64,000 nt of DNA from Mayamaea pseudoterrestris (taxonomy: Eukaryota > Bacillariophyta > Bacillariophyceae > Sellaphorales > Sellaphoraceae): positions 1 to 64,000 of the forward strand of contig BROI01000009.1 in assembly GCA_027923505.1 (NCBI GenBank). Reading direction: 5' to 3'. The stretch's first letter is position 1; every line of letters begins with the position of its first letter. Positions 56,437 to 64,000 of the stretch are shown in pieces. Under the pieces are notes generated by a model. That model saw only the letters and a list, made by a program, of their open reading frames with translations, made no database searches and was not told the DNA's origin. The translations under genes and the position numbers were made by a program.

Positions 56437-58389
56437 ATGTCCTCGGACTTGCTGACCAACAAGCCATCACATCGGCGCAAACGAGCTTCGTCTGGCGAAC
56501 ACAATCAGCAAGACTCGACTCTCAACCAAAATAGCTTTGACAATGATCACGATGAGGATGAATCCAAGACGAGGCGTCATCACGGAGTATCGCTGTGGAG
56601 TAGGTTTCGCAATCAACTGTTTGCGAGCAGCGCTTCATCGCGACGTAAACTATCGTCGCTTCTTCCAATCACAAGTTCAAATACAAATACAAATACGAAC
56701 CAATCACTGAAACCACTGCCCGTCGCAAACTCTTATCTATTTGGCGGCGCCTACTATCCAAGCAAGCATCATCGACGAAAACTACACAAGACGCATTGGA
56801 TGACGCGCTACTTGGTTCACTACGCCAGATTGTGCTGCCTTCCACTACTACTGCTACTCTTTCTGGTATACTACAATACTGCCAACTCGCGAAAGTCATC
56901 ATCTTCTTCCTCCAATTGGTTCTTACGAAATCGCAAACACCAGCCGCAAGTACCATCCATACCGCTTCCGTCACTGGCGGAGGACCGCCAACAATTCCAA
57001 GCTTTGGCCAAGGAGCGACTCAAGCTGGCACCTGCATATCAAGCGAAACGCAACGAAATATTGCAGCGCATTGTTCCAGATTGGGTGCATCGCAATGATG
57101 TAAAAATAAAAGTGGATGAAGTTGTAACAACGAAGGAGGATGTGAAGGAGGAGGAGGATGTGAAAGTGAAAGAAGAAGTGAAAGTGAAGGAAGAAGTGAA
57201 GGACCACCAACCGCCAGCACAACTAAATATCTCGCCCAAGAATGCGACAAGCAATCAACAGCAGCCTCATCCACGCCTTTTACGGACCATACACAATATG
57301 CATGATCCAGTCTTTAGCAATCGAACGGCCTGTCGAGCACCCTCGGAAATCGCTACCACGCTCGTCGTTCAATCCAGCATGGATCGACTATACATATTGC
57401 ATGAAACTTGCCGGCGTTGGAAGGATCCCATAATATTAGTTATCGCTGCTGCTGGAGACGAAACAGAGGAGCAGTTGATTGACATTGACAGTTGGAAGGT
57501 AACTTGTCCGCAAATGACCATGATTATGCATCGACTCGAACATCACAATGACAACAATCAACCGACAATCTATCCCGTCAATCACCTGCGCAACCTTGGT
57601 TTGGAGCAAGTGCAAACGACACACGTTTTGGTGGCGGATGTGGACTTTTTGCCGTCGCTCCGTTTGCATGTCACAATAAAGTCGTCCCTGCAGCAGCAGT
57701 TTGCGTGGGAGCGCGCGCAACAAAATCACAGCACGGCACCCATGGCAATGGTTGTTCCTGCCTTTGAGCGCATTGCCGATTGCTCAACACAAGACTGTCA
57801 GCGGTTGATGCAACAAAATGTATCGTTCGTTCCGGAAACGTTTGAAACGTTGAAACATTGCATTGACGCCAAAGACTGCAGCGTGTTTCAGAGCGGCAAC
57901 AACCGCGACGGACATGGGTCGACGCGGTCGTCCGAGTGGCTTGAAAGGCAGTGGTACGAACATGACGACAGCAACGATAAGGAACCGGCACGTTCGATGC
58001 GGCGGATTCGTTGCTTTGAATCGCTGCGATACGAACCATACGTGGTCATGGAATGGTGCTCGTCGCCATTGACTGGAACTGCATTCCATTCTGAAGTCTA
58101 CTACGACGAACGGTTCCATACATATGGCAAGAACAAGATACAGCATGTTCAGCATTTGCGCCTGCTGGGATATCGCTTCGCAGTGCTCCCGGAAGGCTTT
58201 CTGGTGCATCACCCTCACAAGGATTCGGCCGCCAAGGAAATTTGGAACAATCGCACTGGATCTGATTTACACGCAAGCATGGACGCCTTGTATCCGCAGT
58301 TTCTACATGAGCTAGTGCAGATACTAAAGGAACAGAACCAAACGTCTCACGACATTGTCCAGCAGTGTCGAAAGCACAAGACGAAATAG
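56437..58389 (+). CDS. Golgi type II glycosyltransferase, GT49 (LARGE/B4GAT1-like)
   Basis: About 650 aa from ATG 56437; the frame is open further upstream, so a longer form is possible. A basic Ser/Arg-rich cytoplasmic tail comes first, then a TM anchor at about 125-150 (LCCLPLLLLLFLVYY) and a stem with repeated VKVKEEVK units. The catalytic part (about 290-610) shows GT49 features: PIILVIAAAGDETEEQL, IYPVNHLRNLGLEQVQTTHV, the DXD-type metal motif in VLVADVDFLPS, then YDERFHTYGKNKIQHVQHL and YRFAVLPEGFLVHHPH. GT49 enzymes transfer glucuronic acid or GlcNAc in animals; in algae they probably act on cell-wall or glycoprotein glycans (inferred). It is convergent with the HA gene at 58461, 71 bp away. 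Confidence 0.88.
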   Translation: MSSDLLTNKPSHRRKRASSGEHNQQDSTLNQNSFDNDHDEDESKTRRHHGVSLWSRFRNQLFASSASSRRKLSSLLPITSSNTNTNTNQSLKPLPVANSYLFGGAYYPSKHHRRKLHKTHWMTRYLVHYARLCCLPLLLLLFLVYYNTANSRKSSSSSSNWFLRNRKHQPQVPSIPLPSLAEDRQQFQALAKERLKLAPAYQAKRNEILQRIVPDWVHRNDVKIKVDEVVTTKEDVKEEEDVKVKEEVKVKEEVKDHQPPAQLNISPKNATSNQQQPHPRLLRTIHNMHDPVFSNRTACRAPSEIATTLVVQSSMDRLYILHETCRRWKDPIILVIAAAGDETEEQLIDIDSWKVTCPQMTMIMHRLEHHNDNNQPTIYPVNHLRNLGLEQVQTTHVLVADVDFLPSLRLHVTIKSSLQQQFAWERAQQNHSTAPMAMVVPAFERIADCSTQDCQRLMQQNVSFVPETFETLKHCIDAKDCSVFQSGNNRDGHGSTRSSEWLERQWYEHDDSNDKEPARSMRRIRCFESLRYEPYVVMEWCSSPLTGTAFHSEVYYDERFHTYGKNKIQHVQHLRLLGYRFAVLPEGFLVHHPHKDSAAKEIWNNRTGSDLHASMDALYPQFLHELVQILKEQNQTSHDIVQQCRKHKTK

Positions 58390-58460
58390 CTAGTGGTTGG
58401 TAAAAGTAAATTTGTTAAACATGTAAATACACTTATATATTGATTACTACCTTTTCGTTC

Positions 58461-59915
58461 TTACTTGGAAACTTGTCGTCGCTGCTGCGGCGACATGGTC
58501 TGATACTTTGTCAAACTGTCCATGGCCAGTGAAACGACCCAACTGGGAAGGGCTTGGGTCTGCTCGGTTGATGCCGAAATGGTTTCGGACGTTGTAGAGG
58601 CTGCGGAGGCAATCGTCCTTGCAATCTTGGGCAGCGTCAATTGGGCGCGTCGACTGGTTGGTAGCTTTCGTCGCGAGGTAATAGCAGTTGGTCGACCTTG
58701 CTTTATATTAACGGCAATAACCTTGCTGGTATCAATTAAGAGCTTGTTCCTTGGAGGAGTCACAATGGTGCGTCTGGCGCTTTTCCTTCTCCTGCCACCA
58801 CTAGGTACCGACTTAATCGAGCCACTGCATCTTGCTTGCACAAAGCCAATCTCTCGCAACTTGTCGACTCGATCCTGTGGCAGCGCCGGCTTGACGTTTT
58901 GCAAGTAGTTTGCATACAATCGCCGTTGATTGCGCGCCCAGCTAAAGAGGCTGCGGCCGTCATGCGAGTAGCCTTCCGGCAGAATGAAGCTTTGATGCTT
59001 GTCATGAAAGGCTACGAGTCCGTCGAGCATGATGAGCCATCGTTCTTGTTCGGTCCGATGATCCTGTCGCTGGCCGGTTGGGTCTAAGTCAAAGCCAATG
59101 GATAGCAGCCGCTCAGTGCGCCCCTTTGACAGCGCCGGCCGAGCGCCCTTGAGCGCATTTGAGTATTGGGACCGCTGGTGTCTAATCCAATCCAACAGGC
59201 TGCGATTGTCACAAAGATAACCGACTGGGACCGAGTAGTTGCCTGTGCAGAATATGGTTTGTGGAGATGGAACGAGGAGCGATGAGTAACGTGAAGTGCG
59301 AGTATAGCGGCCCCTTCTTTCACCTTCTGCAACTAGTCACATACCTGTAGAGTGCTTGTATTCGACTAGTCCTTCAAACATGGCGACCCATCGCATATCA
59401 TCGTACGCATCGTTGCTTCCCAACACTCCAGTAGGATCAAAGTCGAATCCAATCGACTGCAGCGCCGCGATGCGACTGGTCGAAAGAGCGGGCGACTTTG
59501 ACTTGAGGCCATTCAAGTAGTGCTTGCGATTGTTTCGAATCCATTCATACAAGCTTTGATTATTCCACATGGCAGTCCGAGTCACCTTGAGTGAGCCATT
59601 GTGGAGTCGCTGATGCTCGACGAGACCTTGAAACATGATGAGCCAGCGTCCGTCGCTGGCAGAGGTGGAAGCGGTGATTTGATTGCTACTGATACTGCTG
59701 CTTGGACCATGCATCTCTTCGTCTTGCTGCTTCTCTGTAGTAAGTTTACTGGAAGATGCTGATGATTCGCTAATGCTTTGCCGGAGTAATGGAGGCTGGT
59801 GCTCAAGATCCGTTGGCTTGATCAACATTGATCCCGATGCAGATAAGCCTTGCTGAAGCTGAATGCGTCGCGAGACGGCAAGGAGTCCGTGTACGGCCGA
59901 GGAGGAGTGAAGCAT
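58461..59915 (-). CDS. Three-HA-repeat protein (small HA protein)
   Basis: Two exons, 59915-59345 and 59242-58461, joined across a 102-nt intron (GTATGT donor, CTGCACAG acceptor); 450 aa. Three HA-type repeats at about 90-160, 174-248 and 262-330 show the pattern RW..MF.GLVE, LY.WIRN.RK.Y and RI..L..IGFD.DPTG. The intron splits the second repeat before its NYSVPVGY segment. The C-terminal ~110 residues are basic (SGGRRRKSARRT, KLPTSRRAQL) and end in a Thr/Ser-rich tail. There is no helicase or PWWP-like domain. HA repeats are probably nucleic-acid-binding. The repeat style (WIRN rather than WVxxQR) differs from the two large paralogues, so it is a separate branch. Function otherwise unknown. 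Confidence 0.82.
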
Positions 59916-60456
59916 GATTTACAATGGTGGATTCCTTGGCTGTTGTGCCAGCAAGATCAATCAACTGTGAATAGATTTTGCGCCTCCAACGCACCAGCGG
60001 TATTTTGCATCGCGGGTGGCTGCCACGCTTGCGAAACGAGAGTTTTCAGCCTTCCTGCGCAGCCAGGGTACGTTTTTGAATGGCCCGTGAACGTAAGGGC
60101 AATAGTAGCAGTGTCACGCAAACTGTGACTGAAAGCCAATGAAAACGACGTATTGTTATCGCTTGATTCACTTGTTTCAGGACGCGTCATCCGTGTCAAT
60201 AATTTTGTGCAATTTGAAAACGAGTACTTTTCATGCCATATTCAATGTCCCACTGAGGATACGATCGTCCAACATAGTCACGCCTACCATTGCCCTTTGC
60301 AAGGTTCAATGAGCCGGCAGCACAACAACCGTGTCAATTTACTCCATCAAGTGTATCATGGCATGTCACGATTAAGAAGCGGACAAACTCGGAGAATGCG
60401 GGGTTATAGCATAGCGCAATGCCAGCTATGGATACAATATGACGCTTGCCACAATC
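59916..60456. other. Intergenic spacer, HA gene / Tudor-like gene
   Basis: About 540 bp between two - strand genes. It should hold the Tudor gene 3' UTR (and possibly a last exon) and the HA gene promoter. No other feature recognised. Confidence 0.5.
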
Positions 60457-62160
60457 CTAGAAATAGATCCACAATCGACGGTAGAGTGGATGGAAGTATA
60501 GAGTAAGTAGGGAAATAATGATAATACTATCCAAGCTTGCAACATTACCGCTGCTAGAGTCGTGCAAGATCCATTGACTTGCAAAGTCGGCTAGATTTCG
60601 CACATTCAAATTGTATCCGCAGGAATACGAATTGATGAGGTCTTCAAGCGAAAGATAAGTTGCTAGCTCTGGTGACTCTTTCAATGGTAATTCATGTTCA
60701 CTTGCGGCCTCGATAGGCGCCGCCTGCTCCACAAGTCCAGGTCCTCTGGCCAAGGCAACCTCCACCAACATTGCTAATGCATCTTTGCAGTTTTTGCTAC
60801 TGCTTTCCGTCGATTCGCCATGTCCCTTTGCGTCAGCTCCATGGATCGAGTCTTTCATGGTGACAAGAGGAAGTGTAAAATTGGTGGACGCATCCGCGGT
60901 GATTGCTGCAGACGCAGGTAACGGAGATAATTCCTTCAACTCTTTGCCAGTGTCCGCACTTGCCTCGTCAACTTTCGGCACAGTACCCTCATCATCCGTG
61001 CGCATCTTTTCAGCAGCGTCTGGTAGTGGAAGCGATGGCTCCATGCTTTGACCCCCGTCCACCGAATCCGATCCGGCTCGACTAACACCTGGCGCTTCGA
61101 CAGTCACACCTTTCTCTTTCACGTTTTGCTGCCGTTCGTGACTTCTCGGGGCAAGTGCCTTGTGTTGTCGCTTGAACGGTGCCATGCGTCGAAGGTCGCC
61201 AATGTTTGATACGACTGGTGAAAGTACGTTTGGCTTGTGCGGCGGCCCGCCCATTGCCTGCTGCCGCCGCTCCATTGCAGCGTGTGGCTTTTTAGTGGAT
61301 GCATTCACCAAGAGGGTCGATACATTGTGCTTCATTTGCATGCGTCGACGTTTTGGCGATGTAATCGTAGAGTCGTTTGCAATCGTCGGGTTGCTGGGTT
61401 CGCCTCCATTTGCCTTTGTTACTCGCCCTACTACATGTTTTGCAGCAGCATTGACAGTTGCCGCTGCGTCCGAGTCAATCTCTTGCGTTGAACGAGACGA
61501 GGCAAGAGTGGACGCAACATTTGCTGGAGGCGACGCGACGAATGCATCAAGCTCGGGCGAGACTGCGTCTTGAGTGGCGCGCATTCGTTTGCTGCGTTGC
61601 ATTCGCGGACGCGACTCTGGCATGTAGTAATACCCTACAGCCTCCAAGACGCTGCACAAATCCATGTCTTCCGAGTCTCCGTCATCGTACTTGACGCGAT
61701 AGTGTCCAGTGAATTGGTTGTAGCTGGAAATCTTGCCGTCGTACCAGTTTTCGTAAACGGTTCCGTCCTCACTCTTGCCGCAAAAAAACTTTGAGACGCG
61801 AGGCTTTTTCACGGTGAAAATGTCCGGCAAGTTATTCAATGACTGCTGCTCCTGTATCTGCTTCTGCTGCTTGCCTTTTTGATTTTCAAAATTTGGTTCA
61901 GTAGACGCGTAGCTTGCTGAAACCGCCTCAAGCGCCTGCAAAAGATGCAAAAGATTTAAATCTTCCTCGTCGCCGTCATCATAGTGAACGCGATACGTTC
62001 CAGTTTTGCTATCGAAACTGACGATTATACCGTGGATCCATTGCTGATAGGATCTTTTGCCGCTCTGATGGAACCAGTAGCAGCGAGAAACTGCAGGTGT
62101 CTTGGAGGCGAATATATTGGGCAGCAATGATCGCGATGGCGAGGGCAATGGGCGAGTCAT
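60457..62160 (-). CDS. Double Tudor-like domain protein
   Basis: 567 aa from ATG 62160. Two related Tudor/Agenet-type modules lie at about 29-90 and 120-180. Each has an aromatic start, WIHGIIVSFDSKTGTYRVHY or WYDGKISSYNQFTGHYRVKY, followed by the acidic DDGDEEDLN or DDGDSEDMD turn that closes the barrel. The rest is disordered and Ser/Ala/Lys-rich with basic patches (PKRRRMQMKH). The C-terminal ~50 residues may be partly intron read-through: GTAATG after HDSSSG could be a donor, but I found no clear next exon. Tudor modules bind methylated lysine or arginine, so a chromatin or RNA-protein reader is inferred. The closest type appears to be the short Tudor of plant and PHF/PDS5-like proteins rather than the SMN type. 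Confidence 0.75.
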   Translation of the reverse strand: MTRPLPSPSRSLLPNIFASKTPAVSRCYWFHQSGKRSYQQWIHGIIVSFDSKTGTYRVHYDDGDEEDLNLLHLLQALEAVSASYASTEPNFENQKGKQQKQIQEQQSLNNLPDIFTVKKPRVSKFFCGKSEDGTVYENWYDGKISSYNQFTGHYRVKYDDGDSEDMDLCSVLEAVGYYYMPESRPRMQRSKRMRATQDAVSPELDAFVASPPANVASTLASSRSTQEIDSDAAATVNAAAKHVVGRVTKANGGEPSNPTIANDSTITSPKRRRMQMKHNVSTLLVNASTKKPHAAMERRQQAMGGPPHKPNVLSPVVSNIGDLRRMAPFKRQHKALAPRSHERQQNVKEKGVTVEAPGVSRAGSDSVDGGQSMEPSLPLPDAAEKMRTDDEGTVPKVDEASADTGKELKELSPLPASAAITADASTNFTLPLVTMKDSIHGADAKGHGESTESSSKNCKDALAMLVEVALARGPGLVEQAAPIEAASEHELPLKESPELATYLSLEDLINSYSCGYNLNVRNLADFASQWILHDSSSGNVASLDSIIIISLLTLYFHPLYRRLWIYF

Positions 62161-63072
62161 GATGCGTCAAGCGTCAATGAGGGGAAGATTAATATTATGG
62201 CTTCAAAAGGATCTTGGCAGCAGCAATGAATAAGGAAATGTATGCTTCTATGTAGACCAGAGTAATAGCAGCAGTCTAGAGAGTACTTGCAAGCATCAAT
62301 GCTCGACGCTCGCGACTCTCGACTGCTCGACGCGCGATCATTCTCTCGCTCGCGATTACCGTCGTAGCGGTTTTGAGTGCGACATACGGTGAAAATTTCT
62401 CACCAATGGCATTGCAGCATCATGAGGGATTAAACCAGGCATTCATTCCTTCTTATACAGCAAAGTAAATGCCCCCACCCTGGTGTCTAAAAGTCAGGAA
62501 TATGGCTCTAAGTATCTATGCCATAGTGAGACTCAGCGGATTCAACAACTTGTTGAATCTGCTAGCACCACACCTCAATTGGCACTTCCAAATGCCAAAA
62601 TGGTGCAATCCTGGAATACAAAGCTCATTGTGTTTATATATGATTACCATGCAAAGGCTTGTCATTTCGGGTGTGGAACCCTTCCCCCTGCCATGGGACT
62701 CCGCACATTTGACCATTGGTTGAATGTGCCAGCAAGTTACCCTTTCTGGCTACAGGGACCATCAGCACAGCCTTCTGAGCCCTCCAATCCTTTTCCATTC
62801 ATGTTTGTTCTCATGATGGGCCAATGCTTTGGTCAGTTACAGCTCAGCAGCCCCTACCATAATGTCACAGGTGTTCCAAGTACCGCTCCGACGATCATTT
62901 TTTTCGCACGATTGAAACCTCTTCTACTTGAGGATAACAGTTGCGGCGCGCGCAGTCTTTTCCCTCCCAAGCGGAGGGACGACTTTGACTTTTGTGACCG
63001 ACCGACGGCGACCATCGTTTCGTTCCTTCCTTCGATCCTCCTACTCCGACCGTCCAATTGCTCCACCTTCAC
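62161..63072. other. Divergent intergenic region with unassigned frames
   Basis: Separates the Tudor gene start (-) from the Cas1p start (+). A + strand stretch at about 62469-62900 stays open in two overlapping frames and reads unlike the flanks, but no family or splice chain is evident. It could be a mobile-element remnant, a noncoding transcript or promoter DNA. Confidence 0.45.
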
Positions 63073-64000
63073 ATGCCAAGGGATCAAGGGGACGACGACG
63101 ACTCGCAGCAAAAGAACAAGACCAATAATCGTAGACGAATGAATCTGCAACTAATCTTCAAGTCATGGAAGGGATCCAAGGAGTTTGGATTGGCGCAGGC
63201 GCAAGTCACTTTGATTCTAGCACTTGCGTGGCTCGGCAATAACTTTCCCAAGTCGTATCCTCGCAATGACAATCATAACATGTTCATGTTTTATGTCATG
63301 AATGCAGCGTTCGTTGTGGCCGGCTTGGTGACGCTTCATCATGATGCGCAAGGGTCGTCGCGAGGAGTGCAGCTGCTGAGCCGACCGCAAACGGAGGAGT
63401 GGAAGGGATGGATGCAGTGGGCCTTTATCATGGTGAGTCGATTTGTGATGTGACGCATTTCCGTGTGGCATGCGATTCAGGCCTTGACAAGTGTCATCGC
63501 TTACTGCTTTGGCGCGCCTCTCACCTTTCGTCTCCATCGTTTCATCTCATTTGCTATATATATTTATCCAGTACCACTACTACAGAGCCTACAGCGTCTA
63601 CAATGAAATCAGAGTCTTTGTATCAGCCTACGTTTGGATGACGGGCTTTGGAAACTTTTTATAGTACGTGCGATAGTGGAATGGTGTTCTGTCGAATGGA
63701 ACGAACGATGGACCCTCATTTTTTCGACGACGGCCGACCAATCGGATTTGACCATTGTCTTGATTCTCAACGATCCCTATTCCTCTACCTTTTTAGTTTC
63801 GACAAGAAGCAAGACTTTACCTTTGAGCGAGCCGTCAGCATGTGGCTGCGCATCAACTACTTTCCACTGCTGCTCAGTTTCTTTCTGGGCGTCAAGCTGG
63901 AGCTATACTATGTTGTTCCGCTCCATACGGCTGGATTCTTCATCACCATGATTACCTGCTATTTGGCAAAAAAGCTGGAAACAATCAAACCAACATGGAG
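63073..64000 (+). CDS. Cas1p/CASD1-type 10-TM O-acetyltransferase, partial (runs off edge)
   Basis: Three exons are visible: 63073-63432, 63572-63663 and 63797-64000, the last cut by the window edge. Introns are 139 and 133 nt (GTGAGT and GTACGT donors). The joins give [44 protein letters not shown], and then [20 protein letters not shown]. This is the core of the Cas1p 10-TM acyltransferase domain (CASD1, Cryptococcus Cas1p, plant RWA). Hydrophobic segments appear near residues 45-60 and 70-90 and in exon 3 ([20 protein letters not shown]). The family moves acetyl groups onto glycans in the Golgi: sialic acid in animals, capsule or xylan in fungi and plants. The chosen ATG leaves almost no N-terminal domain, so this is a short RWA-like form without the CASD1 esterase domain, or upstream exons are missed. 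Confidence 0.88.

Overview
The window is eukaryotic nuclear DNA, most likely from a diatom or a close ochrophyte alga. Support: short GT-AG introns (about 70-150 nt, many with a GTAAGT donor) that keep frame across long reading frames; a secreted-leader protein with the signal-peptide-then-Phe junction that diatoms use for plastid import (25245-25862); several helicase-associated (HA) repeat proteins without a helicase, a family expanded in diatoms; and Gln/Asn-rich nuclear proteins. The species cannot be named from the sequence alone.

Layout. 1-8806: a satellite made of about 25 copies of a 352-bp two-monomer higher-order repeat. 8807-25133: nested tyrosine-recombinase (YR) retrotransposons. 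Element 1 is on the + strand and looks broken. Element 2 (18362-24846, - strand, GC-rich) looks whole, has the A1-ORFs-B1-A2-B2 split direct repeats of the Ngaro/PAT type, and sits inside the 3' terminal region of element 1. A perfect 1,380-bp tandem duplication (15616-18375) lies next to the junction. 25134-64000: gene-dense host DNA.

Host genes in order: a plastid-targeted ClpS-like protein (+); a myosin heavy chain (+, two exons); the rRNA methyltransferase SPB1/FTSJ3 (-, two exons); a 761-aa low-complexity nuclear protein (-); an array of 24 units of 42-43 bp, each with a TGACGTAA site, in the divergent promoter between that gene and a secreted, probably membrane-anchored protein (+, two exons); two tandem paralogues with HA repeats plus a PWWP-like domain (-, five and six exons); the spliceosomal helicase PRP16/DHX38 (-, two exons); a GT49 (LARGE-like) glycosyltransferase (+); a smaller three-HA-repeat protein (-, two exons); a double Tudor-like protein (-); and the start of a Cas1p/CASD1-type 10-TM O-acetyltransferase (+), which runs off the right edge.

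Themes: chromatin or DNA-reading proteins cluster here (three HA proteins, two with PWWP-like domains and one with an AT-hook, plus a Tudor-like protein), next to RNA-processing genes (SPB1, PRP16) and two secretory-pathway glycan-modifying enzymes (GT49, Cas1p). The observations I rate highest are the HA plus PWWP architecture with one exon per repeat, the 24-site CRE/bZIP-like array spaced at four helical turns, and the ClpS-like plastid protein whose N-degron-binding residues are replaced. Exon joins were checked only by reading frame and family similarity. No tRNA, rRNA or CRISPR was recognised.
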